Positions 16,210 through 25,154 of a DNA stretch of 34,577 bases are shown here, piece after piece. The stretch's first letter is position 1; every line of letters begins with the position of its first letter. Below the pieces are notes generated by a model. It ran no database searches. It saw only the letters and a program-made list of their open reading frames with translations, and was not told the origin of the DNA. The DNA comes from Ectothiorhodospiraceae bacterium. Lineage in GTDB: Bacteria > Pseudomonadota > Gammaproteobacteria > Nitrococcales > Aquisalimonadaceae. Location of the stretch: assembly GCA_003565775.1 (NCBI GenBank), contig PXAT01000064.1:1-34577 (forward strand), in the 5' to 3' direction. The position numbers and the translations under genes are program-made.

Positions 16210-17121
16210 CTAGGGGTGGGGGACAATGAAACCGGTTGTGCCGGTCGTATCGGCAATGCGTTGCCGCATGGTTTCGACCTCCTGCCGGTTTTTCATTGGC
16301 CCGACGCGTAAACGGTAAATCGGGCCCTGGTCATCCCTTGATTCCGCAATGAACGCGTCGACGTCGGCCGCCCGCAACCGATCACGTTCCCGCACGGCGT
16401 TGCTCTGCTGGCGAAAGCTGCCGAGCTGGAGGGCGAAGCCGGGTTCGTCTTCGACCGCTGGCGGCGGTTCATCCCGAGGGGGCGGTTCGTCCGCCGGCGG
16501 TTCCGCGGTTACCTCCGTGCCGGTGACCTCGGTCTCGGGAACTTCCGTCTCGGCCGCCGGCGGCGGCCCCTGCCGCGGGGGCGGCTCGTCCTCGACCGCT
16601 GGTGGCCGCTCCTGCCGTGGAGGTGCCTGGTCCGCCGATAACTCGGCCACCTCCGAACCAGTGATTTGCGAACCGATCTCCTCCGGCACCGGGCCGCGCT
16701 GCATGGCGGGGCTGGCACGGGTCGTGTCGTCGCCACTGTCAGCCTCGGGTTCGGTCTGTTCCGGGGTGATCCGCTGTCGTGCGCCCATGCCGGCCAGCTG
16801 CCCCAGGGCTTCCACTGCGCGCGCGTGGCCTCCGGAGGCGCTCGCCTGGATCCAGCGCAGGGCGGCCTGGTCATTCTGGCTAACGCCCTGACCCTGGTAG
16901 TACATATAGCCGACGGTGTACTGGGCTTCGTGGTTACCGTCTTCCGCCTCGCGCAAGAGCAACTCGAATGCCTGGCTGTAGCGCTCGTCCAGGTAGGCCT
17001 GCTTGCCCCGTTCGAACCGTTCGGCATCGCCCGGCGTGCCGCCCCCGGACGCGGCGCAGCCGAGCAGCAGCGCGAGGCTGCCGGTCAGGACGATCAGTCG
17101 GGCGCCGGATCGGCGATTCAT
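16210..17121 (-). CDS. Lipoprotein with Sel1-type repeat and C-terminal SPOR domain
   Basis: The 303-residue protein starts with a lipoprotein signal (LIVLTGSLALLLGC, lipobox LLGC with the acylated Cys22). A TPR/Sel1-like region follows at about 30-115 (HEAQYTVGYMYYQGQGVSQN, AALRWIQASASGGHARAVEA). The middle is a long Pro/Glu-rich linker with repeated PPPR and PPAVEDEP units. The C-terminus is a SPOR domain (about 225-300: GFALQLGSFRQQSNAVRERD, YRLRVGPMKNRQEVE). SPOR domains bind denuded peptidoglycan at the division septum. A role in cell-wall organisation is inferred. ATG at 17121 is preceded by TGGAG with good spacing; upstream in-frame starts at 17130 and 17166 exist. It is divergent from cpdA. 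Confidence 0.85.
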   Translation of the reverse strand: MNRRSGARLIVLTGSLALLLGCAASGGGTPGDAERFERGKQAYLDERYSQAFELLLREAEDGNHEAQYTVGYMYYQGQGVSQNDQAALRWIQASASGGHARAVEALGQLAGMGARQRITPEQTEPEADSGDDTTRASPAMQRGPVPEEIGSQITGSEVAELSADQAPPRQERPPAVEDEPPPRQGPPPAAETEVPETEVTGTEVTAEPPADEPPPRDEPPPAVEDEPGFALQLGSFRQQSNAVRERDRLRAADVDAFIAESRDDQGPIYRLRVGPMKNRQEVETMRQRIADTTGTTGFIVPHP

Positions 17122-17274
17122 CGCTTTCATCTCCAGGAGATCCTGCGTCTGCACGTTGCGCGTCATTTCGCATCCCGCTGCGGTCGTGTGTTTCTGTGAC
17201 GCCCGGCGCAGACTTCGTCAACCCGCCGACAGTATCGTCTTGCGGAAACCATGGCCAGAGTTCCGAGGGACGGG

Positions 17275-18099
17275 ATGGACCAGACAGGTGGTAAAGCGTC
17301 CGCGCTGTCAGCGCCGATCCGGCTGTTGCAGATTACCGATATGCACCTGTCGGCGGATCCCTCTGCCACCCTTGCCGGGGTGGTGACCGATCGCAGTTGT
17401 CGCGACGTGTTCGCGCTGGCTGCCCGCTACACGCCCACGCCGGATCGGCTACTGCTGACGGGTGACCTGAGTCAGGACGGCAGCAAGGCTTCCTATGGTC
17501 GGGTGAAGGCCTACGCCGAGGCCTTATCGGTGCCGGCTCGCGTGATCCCCGGCAATCACGATGCTCCGGAAATCATGCGCGCCTGTTTCAGCGAAGGCGA
17601 GGTCCTCTGGCTTGATCATGAACTGCTGGGTGACTGGCTTCTGGTGATGCTGAACTCGATGGTGCCCGGGTCGCCGCACGGCCATCTGTCGGAATCCGAA
17701 CTGGAGCGGCTGGACCAGGTGCTGAGAGAGGTTCCTCACCGGCATGCCCTGATCTGCCTGCATCATCAACCGGCTCCGGTGGGCGCGCGCTGGCTGGACG
17801 CCATCGGTGTGGACAACGGTGCTGAACTGGCCGAGCGCCTGGAGGCTCACGACCGGGTGCGCGGCGTGCTCTGCGGTCATGTGCATCAGGAAGTGCACAG
17901 TCGTCTCAAGCATTTTCCGCTGCTTGCCAGTCCGTCAACCTGTATTCAGTTCCGACCGGGTAGCGAGGGCTTCGCGCTGGACGCGCGGGCTCCCGGATAT
18001 CGCTGGCTGACGCTCAGGGCCGATGGCCATATCGAGTCCGGCGTCAATCGGCTGGACACGGTGCCGGCGGAACTCGATCTGGCCAGCGGCGGCTATTGA
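17275..18099 (+). CDS. cpdA: 3',5'-cyclic AMP phosphodiesterase CpdA-like metallophosphoesterase
   Basis: The 274-residue protein matches E. coli CpdA (275 aa) in length and in metal-ligand numbering: D22 and H24 (QITDMHL), D64 (LTGDLSQDG), N94/H95 (IPGNHD), H164 (CLHHQP), H202 and H204 (CGHVHQ). These form the two-metal site of class III cyclic-nucleotide phosphodiesterases. It would hydrolyse cAMP to AMP in the cytoplasm and so lower CRP-type signalling. Other phosphodiesters remain possible. ATG at 17275 has GAGG just upstream; the ATG at 17251 lacks a binding site. It is divergent from the SPOR lipoprotein gene and followed by a coiled-coil protein gene. Confidence 0.9.
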   Translation: MDQTGGKASALSAPIRLLQITDMHLSADPSATLAGVVTDRSCRDVFALAARYTPTPDRLLLTGDLSQDGSKASYGRVKAYAEALSVPARVIPGNHDAPEIMRACFSEGEVLWLDHELLGDWLLVMLNSMVPGSPHGHLSESELERLDQVLREVPHRHALICLHHQPAPVGARWLDAIGVDNGAELAERLEAHDRVRGVLCGHVHQEVHSRLKHFPLLASPSTCIQFRPGSEGFALDARAPGYRWLTLRADGHIESGVNRLDTVPAELDLASGGY

Positions 18100-18177
18100 C
18101 CGCGCACAAAGGGGCTTACCCCGCTATCCTCCCCGGGTCCGTCGATCTGATTCCTTTTGGCCGGGAGACCATGATGC

Positions 18178-19071
18178 ATGGCTGATGAATCCGTCCCCCT
18201 TAACAGCGAGATACGCCGGCTGCGTGAGGAGCTGTCCGCAGCGCGCAAGCGTCTGGAGGCGGAGGAGTCCCGGTTTCAGGCACGCCTCGAGAGCCAGCGG
18301 ACGCGCCTGGAGGCCGACGCCCTGCGGCAGCAGGCGGCCGAAGTCTCGCGGCGGCGCCAGCTGGAGCAGGAGATCACCGCACTGCACGAGCGTCTGGCGG
18401 CGAGCGGCGATGGTGGCGCGGCAACACAGGAAGAGCGGCAGCAGCGGCGTGACGAGCTGGAGCGTGAACTGGTCGTCAGTCAGAAGAATGCCGCCTCGCT
18501 GGAAGAGGAACTGTTGCTGACGCGCCAGGCCCTGAATCTGTCGGAGCGGGCGCGCGCAGCCGCGCGCAGCCGGGCTCTGCGGCTGGCGACGGTATTGCGC
18601 GAACTGCGCCATCAGATCGAAGCCGGCAGCAAGCCGGACCGCTTTCCCGCGGGCAGACACTTCGACGGCAGGCGTCTGGGCCATGGTGATGTGAACGAAA
18701 TCGACATGGACCGCGCCAACGCGGTGCTGCGCGAGGTCGAACGGGCGCTGGACAGACAGGATGCCGATGACGACGAAACCGACGGTGACGGCGACATCGC
18801 CGGACGTCGCACCGACTGGATGCATCAGTTTCTGGACTTCCCCGGTGACGAATCCTTCGAACGTCGGCGTCGGGAGCGCGAGCAGGCACGTGAGCGGGAA
18901 CAGGAGGAGGCATCCTCGGGCGGAGCACCGCAGCCGGTCTCCACGGCCGAGCCGGTGATGCCGTCCCGAGCCGCGGTGGAGCCCCCGCCGCAGCCTCGGG
19001 TCCCGGCATCACGCCCGAAACGGCAGGGGGTTCTGGGCAGACTGCTCCGCGGCTGGCCGTTCCGGCGCTGA
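18178..19071 (+). CDS. Unrecognised coiled-coil protein
   Basis: I do not recognise this family. The 297-residue protein has no signal peptide or membrane segment. Residues about 8-150 are a long charged coiled coil rich in Glu, Arg, Ala and Leu (RRLREELSAARKRLEAEESR). An acidic patch follows (about 196-207, DADDDETDGDGD), then a short conserved-looking stretch TDWMHQFLDFPGD, a Glu/Arg-rich helix and a Pro-rich tail. The basic, aromatic C-terminus (RLLRGWPFRR) could bind membrane or nucleic acid. GGGAG precedes the ATG by about 10 bases, and two closer ATGs are in another frame that stops at once. It follows cpdA by 78 bases. Coding is supported by length and codon pattern. Confidence 0.75.
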   Translation: MADESVPLNSEIRRLREELSAARKRLEAEESRFQARLESQRTRLEADALRQQAAEVSRRRQLEQEITALHERLAASGDGGAATQEERQQRRDELERELVVSQKNAASLEEELLLTRQALNLSERARAAARSRALRLATVLRELRHQIEAGSKPDRFPAGRHFDGRRLGHGDVNEIDMDRANAVLREVERALDRQDADDDETDGDGDIAGRRTDWMHQFLDFPGDESFERRRREREQAREREQEEASSGGAPQPVSTAEPVMPSRAAVEPPPQPRVPASRPKRQGVLGRLLRGWPFRR

Positions 19072-19080
19072 CTCGAAGCA

Positions 19081-19161
19081 GGCACTGCGGTCCGGACCGG
19101 GGTCAGGCATTTTCCTCGCGGGGACGTCGGGCGCAGACGCGGCAATAGATCAGCGCTTTCC
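19081..19161. repeat. Half copy of the dispersed element
   Basis: Positions 19081-19110 match 13473-13502 with 4 differences in 30 bases. The right end reads TCAGCGCTTTCC (19150-19161) before CTGG (19162-19165). Read on the minus strand it is GGAAAGCGCTGA, an element terminus. It directly abuts the complete element at 19166, and the two share the CTGG. Confidence 0.6.
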
Positions 19162-19165
19162 CTGG

Positions 19166-19327
19166 GGAGACACTGAACTTATTCCCGAGCGCCAAGGGGT
19201 TGGCATCGCATTTTCCCCGGCAGCTGCGTTGCGCTGCTTGACCGCAGGGTGACTGCGGCGCGGCGCAGCGCCTTGCCTCGGCAAAAATGCGATGCCAACG
19301 CGAAAGTGCGAATAAATCAGTGTCTCC
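19166..19327. repeat. Complete 162-bp hairpin (MITE-like) element
   Basis: Termini are GGAGACACTGA (19166-19176) and TCAGTGTCTCC (19317-19327). Flanks are CTGG on the left and CTAG on the right. Inside, TTGGCATCGCATTTTCCCCG on the left pairs with the complement of the right arm, making a long hairpin around a GC-rich centre. The right CTAG (19328-19331) contains the rubredoxin stop codon. There is no open reading frame for a transposase. Confidence 0.75.
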
Positions 19328-19498
19328 CTAGACCTCGATCATCTCGAAATCGGATTTCGCGGCGCCGCATTCGGGGCAGACGAAGTCGTCCGGGATGTCT
19401 TTCCAGGCCGTGCCCGGTTTGATGCCTTCCTCCGGCAGACCGTCCTTCTCCTCGTAGATCCAGCCACATACCACGCACATCCAGGACTTGTGTTCCAT
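19328..19498 (-). CDS. Rubredoxin
   Basis: The 56-residue protein has the iron site C8-V-V-C11-G and C41-P-E-C44-G, with the usual W6, Y15 and acidic surface. Rubredoxins carry single electrons, for example to alkane hydroxylases or to oxygen and peroxide reductases. No such partner gene is in the window. ATG at 19498 is chosen because GGAAGGA lies 6 bases upstream; another in-frame ATG 15 bases earlier is weaker. It is divergent from thiE across 114 bases. The stop codon TAG is part of the CTAG next to a repeat element, so the gene's 3' end touches a mobile-looking repeat. Confidence 0.95.
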   Translation of the reverse strand: MEHKSWMCVVCGWIYEEKDGLPEEGIKPGTAWKDIPDDFVCPECGAAKSDFEMIEV

Positions 19499-19612
19499 CG
19501 AAAATCCTTCCACGTTTCGTCAATGAGGGGCGCAATGTAACCCGCAGAAGTATTGATTCCAAAGTGTTGTTAACGTGCGGGAATAGACCAGAGCTTCCTG
19601 AAGGAGACTGCC

Positions 19613-20245
19613 GTGAGCCGCGCCGTGCAAGGTCTGTATGTGATTACCGATGGGTGCAGCCGCGGCGTCGATGCGCTGCTGGCCGCCTGCGAACCGGTCC
19701 TTGCAGCCGGCGCGGGTGTGCTCCAGTACCGGGACAAGACCGACGACCAGGATCGCCGCCGCCGCGAGGCAGTGGCGCTGGCTGCACTTTGCCGCCACCA
19801 CGGCTGTCTGTTCATCGTCAACGACGATCCCGGCCTCGCGCTGCGCAGCGGCGCCGACGGTGTCCACCTCGGCCAGTGGGACAAGTCACTGGATGTGGCG
19901 CGCGAACTGCTCGGGCCATCGGCCGTGATCGGCGTCTCCTGTTACGATTCGCTCGCGCGCGCCCACGAGGCGCAGTCGGCCGGCGCCGATTACCTGGCCT
20001 TCGGCGCGGTGTTTCCATCCACTACCAAGCCCGAGGCGGCGCGCGCGTCGCCGGAACTGCTGCGCGAAGCGCGCAATGTGTTTCCGGACACAGCGCTGGT
20101 CGCCATCGGCGGCATCAGCGCCGACAATGCGGCCGAGGTTGCTGCGACCGGCGTCGATGCGCTGGCGGTCATCAACGGCGTATTCGCAGCGCCGGACCCG
20201 GCGGCAGCCGCGGCCCGTATCCGGGACGCCATTCAGTCACGTTAA
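19613..20245 (+). CDS. thiE: Thiamine-phosphate synthase
   Basis: ThiE couples the thiazole phosphate and HMP pyrophosphate to make thiamine phosphate. The 210-residue TIM-barrel protein shows YVITDG near the N-terminus, VLQYRDK, LFIVNDDPGLAL, ADGVHLGQ, IGVSCYDS, GADYLAFGAVFPSTTK and VAIGGIS, all diagnostic of the family. The start is GTG with GAAGGAG upstream. hemL follows 48 bases later on the same strand. thiE beside hemL is a known gammaproteobacterial arrangement. I saw no TPP riboswitch in the 114 bases upstream. Confidence 0.96.
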   Translation: MSRAVQGLYVITDGCSRGVDALLAACEPVLAAGAGVLQYRDKTDDQDRRRREAVALAALCRHHGCLFIVNDDPGLALRSGADGVHLGQWDKSLDVARELLGPSAVIGVSCYDSLARAHEAQSAGADYLAFGAVFPSTTKPEAARASPELLREARNVFPDTALVAIGGISADNAAEVAATGVDALAVINGVFAAPDPAAAAARIRDAIQSR

Positions 20246-20293
20246 TCCTTAAACGGCGGTCAGTTGTGCCGTCACGGAGGAGATTTGCAGACC

Positions 20294-21574
20294 ATGAAGC
20301 AGTCCACTGCCCTGTTTGCCGAAGCCCAGAAACACATCCCCGGTGGCGTCAATTCACCGGTGCGCGCGTTCCGCGGCGTTGGCGGCACGCCGGTATTCAT
20401 CCGCAGGGCGCAGGGGCCCTATCTGCACGACGAGGATGGCAACCGCTACATCGATTACGTCTGTTCCTGGGGCCCGGCGATCGTCGGGCATGCGCATCCG
20501 GAAGTGGTCGAAGCCGTGTCGAAGGCGGCAGCGAACGGACTCAGCTTCGGCGCGCCGACCGCCGTGGAGACCGAGATGGCCAAGGCGGTGAAGCGGCTGT
20601 TCCCGTCCATGGAACTGCTGCGCATGGTCAATTCCGGTACCGAAGCGACCATGAGCGCGCTGCGTCTCGCCCGTGGTTTCACCGGACGGGACAAGATCGT
20701 CAAGTTCGAGGGCAACTACCATGGCCACGTGGATTCCCTGCTGGTGAAGGCCGGCTCCGGTGCGCTGACCTTCGGCACGCCGACCTCGCCGGGGGTGCCG
20801 GCGGCGGTGGTCGAGCAGACGCTGACCCTGGATTACAACGACGCCGCGCAGGTGCGCCAGGTCTTCGCCGACATCGGTGATGAGATCGCGGCAGTGATCG
20901 TCGAGCCGGTGGCCGGCAACATGAACTGCGTGCCGGGGCAGCCCGCCTTCCTGCAGGCCCTGCGGGATGTCTGCACGGAGCATGGCACCGTGCTGATCTT
21001 CGACGAGGTCATGAGCGGTTTCCGGGCCTCGCTCGGCGGCGCGCAGGCGCATTACGGCATCACGCCGGATCTGACGTGCCTCGGCAAGGTGGTCGGTGGC
21101 GGCATGCCGGTGGGTGCGTTCGGCGGCCGCCGCGACATCATGGAGCAGTTGGCCCCGCTGGGCCCGGTCTATCAGGCGGGCACCCTGTCCGGCAATCCGG
21201 TGGCCATGGCGGCCGGCCTGAAGACCCTGGAGATCATCTGCCGCGACGGTCTGTTCGACACTCTGGCCAGTCGCACCATGGGTCTGGTCCGCGAACTCAA
21301 GCTGACTGCGGATCGCCATGGCGTGCCGCTGCAGGTCAATCAGGTGGGCAGCATGTTCGGTGTGTTCTTCACCGAGGGTGGCCCGGTGACCAGCTTCAAG
21401 GACGTCAGCGCCTGCGATGGCGAGCGCTTCAAGACGGTCTTCCATGCCCTGCTCAAGGACGGCATCTACATGGCACCGTCAGCGTTCGAGGGCGGCTTCA
21501 CGTCGATGACCCACGACGATGCGGTGATGGAGGAAACCGTGGCGGCGTTTGATCGCGTTCTCGGAAACCTCTGA
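20294..21574 (+). CDS. hemL: Glutamate-1-semialdehyde 2,1-aminomutase
   Basis: HemL converts glutamate-1-semialdehyde to 5-aminolevulinate in the C5 route to heme. The 426-residue protein has [61 protein letters not shown], and the PLP lysine K265 in [17 protein letters not shown], at the E. coli number when the ATG at 20294 is used. A GGAGGAG stretch precedes that ATG. An in-frame start 10 codons upstream is unlikely. The stop codon lies at the centre of a perfect 37-base palindrome that probably ends transcription towards the convergent operon. Confidence 0.97.
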   Translation: MKQSTALFAEAQKHIPGGVNSPVRAFRGVGGTPVFIRRAQGPYLHDEDGNRYIDYVCSWGPAIVGHAHPEVVEAVSKAAANGLSFGAPTAVETEMAKAVKRLFPSMELLRMVNSGTEATMSALRLARGFTGRDKIVKFEGNYHGHVDSLLVKAGSGALTFGTPTSPGVPAAVVEQTLTLDYNDAAQVRQVFADIGDEIAAVIVEPVAGNMNCVPGQPAFLQALRDVCTEHGTVLIFDEVMSGFRASLGGAQAHYGITPDLTCLGKVVGGGMPVGAFGGRRDIMEQLAPLGPVYQAGTLSGNPVAMAAGLKTLEIICRDGLFDTLASRTMGLVRELKLTADRHGVPLQVNQVGSMFGVFFTEGGPVTSFKDVSACDGERFKTVFHALLKDGIYMAPSAFEGGFTSMTHDDAVMEETVAAFDRVLGNL

Positions 21575-21629
21575 GGTTTCCGAGAACGCGCCCGGCGCCA
21601 TAACGAAGCCTGCCCGGGCGCCGGGCGCG
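21554..21629. terminator. Composite bidirectional hairpins between hemL and the LON-domain gene
   Basis: CGCGTTCTCGGAAACCTC (21554-21571) is followed by T and then its exact reverse complement (21573-21590), giving a perfect 18-bp stem with no real loop, centred on the hemL stop. A second perfect 13-bp stem pairs CGCGCCCGGCGCC (21587-21599) with 21617-21629 and ends at the stop of the opposing gene. The stems share 21587-21590, so they compete. No T-tract follows, so intrinsic termination is uncertain. Confidence 0.6.
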
Positions 21630-22214
21630 TCACGCTTGCGTGACAAGGTCCGGTAACAGGTGCTTCAGGCCGCGCAGGCGTTCGATCGGGTCGTGCAGTT
21701 CCAGCAGGCGCTGGCGTTCGCCGAGTTCCAGCGGCAGCACCTCGGCGAGGCGGCAGCTCAGCCAGTGGGCCTCACCGCGCCGGTCCTCGACATGCTGATA
21801 GCCCAGGTCGCTGACCTGGAGGATCCGGTCCAGCAAGGCATGGATGGCGGCTGGCTGTTGCGGTGCCGGTTCGGACTCCGGGTCCTGCAGCCGTTCGATG
21901 TGACCGCCGAGCAATCGGTTCCCGGCGACGTCGCTGTCCAGCAGTCGAAAGCGCTGTTCGCCGATGGCGGTTATGCCGAGCAGGCCATCCTGCCGCTGTT
22001 CCCAGTCGACAATGCGCGCCAGGGTGCCGATCTGGAAAGGAATCGCGGGCTGGCCGGCCTCGTTCCCGTCGCGGATCAGGCAGACGCCGAAGCAGACGTT
22101 TTCGCGCAGGCAGTGACGCACCAGGTCGATATAGCGGGTCTCGAAAATCCGGAGTTGCAGCGGTCCGCCGGGGAACAGCACGGTGCGGAGCGGAAAGAGA
22201 TTGATGCGTTCCAC
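21630..22214 (-). CDS. LON substrate-binding (PUA-like) domain protein
   Basis: The 194-residue protein starts INLFPLRTVLFPGGPLQLRI and continues FETRYIDLVRHCLRENVCFG. This is the N-terminal substrate-binding domain of Lon protease without the AAA+ or protease parts. A helical segment follows (RLAEVLPLELGERQRLLELHD). Small stand-alone proteins of this kind are common near bacterial biosynthetic genes; their function is unsettled. The GTG at 22214 has GAGG 8 bases upstream and lies just after the ubiX stop (10-base gap), so it is the last gene of the mpl-ubiX operon. Longer in-frame starts would overlap ubiX. Confidence 0.85.
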   Translation of the reverse strand: MERINLFPLRTVLFPGGPLQLRIFETRYIDLVRHCLRENVCFGVCLIRDGNEAGQPAIPFQIGTLARIVDWEQRQDGLLGITAIGEQRFRLLDSDVAGNRLLGGHIERLQDPESEPAPQQPAAIHALLDRILQVSDLGYQHVEDRRGEAHWLSCRLAEVLPLELGERQRLLELHDPIERLRGLKHLLPDLVTQA

Positions 22215-22224
22215 GGCTCCATCC

Positions 22225-22845
22225 TCATGCAGGTTTGGCGCCCCAGCGGGGCAGCATTGCGTGCTCGACACCCAGATGATCGAGAATCCGGGCAACCACG
22301 AAATCCACCAGCTCCTCGACCGACTGCGGTCGATGATAGAAACCGGGGCTCGGCGGCAGGATGACGGCGCCGCAGCGGCTCAGGCGCAGCATGTTCTCCA
22401 GGTGCAGGGTGGAAAACGGGGTCTCCCGCGGCACCAGGATCAGTTGCCCGCGCTCTTTCAGGATGACGTCGGCGGCACGTTCGATCAGGTTGTCGCTGGT
22501 GCCCGCGGCGATGCTGCCGAGCGTGCCGGTGGTGCAGGGGCAGATCACCATGCGCCGCGGGGCGCCGGAGCCGGATGCCACCGAGGCGGTCCACTCGCTG
22601 CTGCCGAAGATGCTGAGCCGGTCGTCCGGGGCGCCGAAGTGATGGCAGAGGTAGCGTTCCGCCTCGCGGTTGCGACCCGGCAGGGTCAGTTCGGTCTCCA
22701 TGCCGATCACCACCCGGGCCGGATCTGAAATCAGCAGCGCCACCGGATGCCCGGCATTGAGCAGGCATTGCAGCAGGCGCAGACCGTACTGCATGCCGGA
22801 AGCACCGGTCAGCGCGAGGGTGATGCCGTCATTGCGCCAGCTCAT
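22225..22845 (-). CDS. ubiX: Flavin prenyltransferase UbiX
   Basis: UbiX attaches a dimethylallyl group to FMN to make prenylated FMN, the cofactor of UbiD decarboxylases in ubiquinone synthesis. The 206-residue flavoprotein shows the N-terminal [40 protein letters not shown], and [20 protein letters not shown], typical of the family. Its ATG overlaps the mpl stop (ATGA, 22842-22845), so translation is coupled. No ubiD gene is in the window. Confidence 0.96.
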   Translation of the reverse strand: MSWRNDGITLALTGASGMQYGLRLLQCLLNAGHPVALLISDPARVVIGMETELTLPGRNREAERYLCHHFGAPDDRLSIFGSSEWTASVASGSGAPRRMVICPCTTGTLGSIAAGTSDNLIERAADVILKERGQLILVPRETPFSTLHLENMLRLSRCGAVILPPSPGFYHRPQSVEELVDFVVARILDHLGVEHAMLPRWGAKPA

Positions 22846-24215
22846 GGATGGGCCGCCTCGCGTTGTTCGAGTGCCTGCAACAGGCGCTCATGAATGCCAC
22901 CGAAGCCGCCATTGCTCATGATCAGAATGCGATCGCCCGGTCGGCTGTCGGCCGCCAGGTCGGCGACCAGCATGCTCAGATCATCGCGCGCCAGACCGCG
23001 GCCGTCGGGCATGGCGGCAGCCAGTTCGGTGACCGGCCAGTCGACGCCCGGTCCCTGATACAGCCAGACGCGGTCCGCGGCAGACAGGCTGTCCGGCAGG
23101 CGCTGCCGGTGCGTGCCCAGGCGCATGGTGTTGGAGCGCGGTTCCAGCACGGCAATCAGTCGACCGCCCGGGCCGCCCTGCTCCCGCATCGCGCCCAGTG
23201 TTGCGGCAATCGCTGTCGGATGATGGGCGAAGTCATCGAAAACCTGCACGCCGTTGACCTCGCCGCGCAGTTCCTGTCGCCGGCGCATTCCCCGGAAACC
23301 ACGCAGCGCCTCCAGCCCCGCGGCCAGCGGAACGCCGACATGGCGTGCCGCGAGCAGGGCACCGGCCGCATTGGCGGCGTTGTGGGCGCCGGACATGCCG
23401 CAGTCCAGCGGTGCCTGTTCCAGTCCCAGTCCGTCCAGCGCATGGCCATGCCCGGTGTCCTGCAGACGCAGATCGTTGCCGGCTGCCTGTCCCAGGCGTT
23501 GTACCGGCGTCCAGCAGCCCATGGCCAGGGTGTCGGCAATGCTCGACTGGTCGCCGTTGGCAATGATCAGACCGTCGCCCGGTACCGTGCGCACCAGGTG
23601 ATGAAATTGCCGCTGAATCGAGGCCAGGTCGGGAAAGATGTCGGCGTGGTCATGTTCCAGATTGTTAACGACCAGCGTGCGCGGCCGGAAATGGACGAAC
23701 TTGGACCGCTTGTCGAAGAATGCCGTGTCGTACTCGTCCGCCTCGATCACGAAAAACCGGGTGCCGCCGAGCCGCGCCGACACCGGGAAGTTGCCCGGTG
23801 CGCCGCCGATCAGGAATCCCGGTTCCATTCCCGCGGCCTCGAGCAGCCAGGCCAGCATGCCTGCGGTCGTGGTCTTGCCATGGGTGCCACTGACGGCCAG
23901 AACCCAGCGGTCGTGCAGCACATGCTCGGCCAGCCATTGCGGGCCCGAGGTGTAGGGCAGGCCGCGGTTCAGGACCGCTTCCACCAGGGGGTTGCCGCGG
24001 CTCATGGCATTGCCGACGACGACCATGTCCGGTGGCGGATCGAGCTGATCCGGATCGAAACCCTCGGTGATTCGGATGCCGCCGGCGCGCAGCAGGTCGC
24101 TCATCGGCGGATAGACATTGGCATCGCAGCCGCTGACCGTGTGGCCGGCCTCCCGCGCCAGCAGCGCAAGGCTGCCCATGAAAGTACCGCAGATGCCGAG
24201 AATATGGATGTGCAT
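22842..24215 (-). CDS. mpl: UDP-N-acetylmuramate:L-Ala-gamma-D-Glu-meso-DAP ligase
   Basis: Mpl re-attaches the recovered murein tripeptide to UDP-MurNAc in peptidoglycan recycling. The 457-residue Mur-ligase-fold protein begins [20 protein letters not shown], which distinguishes Mpl from MurC. It has the ATP loop [48 protein letters not shown], and the C-terminal [15 protein letters not shown] and ALEPRSN-type region (VLEPRSNTM). It lies 7 bases after a membrane protein gene and overlaps ubiX, making a four-gene operon. Confidence 0.96.
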   Translation of the reverse strand: MHIHILGICGTFMGSLALLAREAGHTVSGCDANVYPPMSDLLRAGGIRITEGFDPDQLDPPPDMVVVGNAMSRGNPLVEAVLNRGLPYTSGPQWLAEHVLHDRWVLAVSGTHGKTTTAGMLAWLLEAAGMEPGFLIGGAPGNFPVSARLGGTRFFVIEADEYDTAFFDKRSKFVHFRPRTLVVNNLEHDHADIFPDLASIQRQFHHLVRTVPGDGLIIANGDQSSIADTLAMGCWTPVQRLGQAAGNDLRLQDTGHGHALDGLGLEQAPLDCGMSGAHNAANAAGALLAARHVGVPLAAGLEALRGFRGMRRRQELRGEVNGVQVFDDFAHHPTAIAATLGAMREQGGPGGRLIAVLEPRSNTMRLGTHRQRLPDSLSAADRVWLYQGPGVDWPVTELAAAMPDGRGLARDDLSMLVADLAADSRPGDRILIMSNGGFGGIHERLLQALEQREAAHP

Positions 24216-24222
24216 GGGCGTC

Positions 24223-24720
24223 TCAGCTCACCATGGCGGTGACATTCACCGACAGGAACAGGTAAACCAGAGCCGCCAGCACCCCGCCGACCAGCGGCAG
24301 GTCCAGGGCATTGCGCAGGATGTGTCCGACCACCATCAGCGTCCACAGCAGCACCCCGAGCAACCAGAGTGCTGCCAGCGGCGATATTTCCTCGCTGCTG
24401 CGATCAAGGCCCATGGTGGCCGGTAGCGCGATCAGGGTCAGCAGGGCGTCGGTGCCGAACAGGGCGGTTGCGGTCTGCACGAAGCGATTGCCGAGTTTTC
24501 GCAGTTGCAGGGCGACGCCGACAAACAGCAGCGTGAAGCCGGCAGCGACGGCGATCTGCAGCGCCGGGTTGTCATTGCCCATGATGCCCAGTGCGACCAG
24601 CGACAGGACACAACTCACGGCAATGGCGGCAGCCAGCGCACCGGTGGTGCCCGGCAGATCCTGCGGCCCGCGCTGCAAGCGCAGGATGCCCACCAGCTCC
24701 ATCAGCAATCGGGTATCCAC
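24223..24720 (-). CDS. Unrecognised small integral membrane protein, first gene of the mpl operon
   Basis: The 165-residue protein has about four or five hydrophobic helices (around 27-47, 52-70, 84-103, 111-133, 142-163), broken by LRKLGNRFVQTATALFGTD and the acidic loop DRSSEE. It resembles small multi-pass proteins of the Yip1-like type only in overall shape, and I cannot assign a family. It starts with GTG, preceded by AGAGGA, and lies 7 bases upstream of mpl, so it is very likely co-expressed. A role in envelope or peptidoglycan metabolism is suggested only by that position. Confidence 0.75.
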   Translation of the reverse strand: MDTRLLMELVGILRLQRGPQDLPGTTGALAAAIAVSCVLSLVALGIMGNDNPALQIAVAAGFTLLFVGVALQLRKLGNRFVQTATALFGTDALLTLIALPATMGLDRSSEEISPLAALWLLGVLLWTLMVVGHILRNALDLPLVGGVLAALVYLFLSVNVTAMVS

Positions 24721-24755
24721 GTACCACTATCCTCTCTATGTCCGGCCCTGTCCGG

Positions 24756-24915
24756 GGAAACACGGACTGATTTGCGCGCCTGCGCCGGAGTCCGCACTTT
24801 CCCCGAGGCAGGGCGCACTGCGCAGCGCCGCAGTGACTCTGCGGTCAGGTAGCGCAACGCCGCCATGGGCCAAAAACCGTGTCGGGCGCAGTCGCGGGAC
24901 TCGATCAGTGTTTCC
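24756..24915. repeat. 160-bp hairpin element upstream of ppa
   Basis: Termini are GGAAACACGGACTGA (24756-24770) and TCAGTGTTTCC (24905-24915); flanks are CCGG and CAAG. The left arm is the GGAGTCCGCATTTTC type (diverged) and the right arm the CGGTTTTTGGCCC type, so the copy is chimeric. It fills part of the 434-base gap 24721-25154. No gene is seen in the rest (24916-25088). Confidence 0.7.
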
Positions 24916-25088
24916 CAAGGATACCTGTCTCACCTGCCGGCGCCACCGGCCCGGCTGCCGCAAGAGCGTCAGGTCCCGCAAGACGGGATATGTGGTTCCG
25001 TGCACAGACCCGGGCATGGATCGGTGTTCTTCTCGCGGCATGTGCTGACCGTCGGATTCGACAGGTGCCGCGCCGTATCTCCCGCAGT

Positions 25089-25117
25089 GCGACATAAGCT
25101 GCTGATAAAGGTATAAT
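25089..25117 (+). promoter_or_regulatory. Sigma-70-type promoter of ppa
   Basis: GCGACA (25089-25094) and a perfect TATAAT (25112-25117) are separated by 17 bases. The predicted start, about 25125, lies 30 bases before the ppa ATG. Confidence 0.7.
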
Positions 25118-25154
25118 CGCGACCCTTTTCGACACGCAGCACCGTGGAGGCGCC

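Noticed and set aside
22848-24242. 464-codon open frame opposite mpl
   Set aside because: It is the antisense of a certain gene, with biased composition only.
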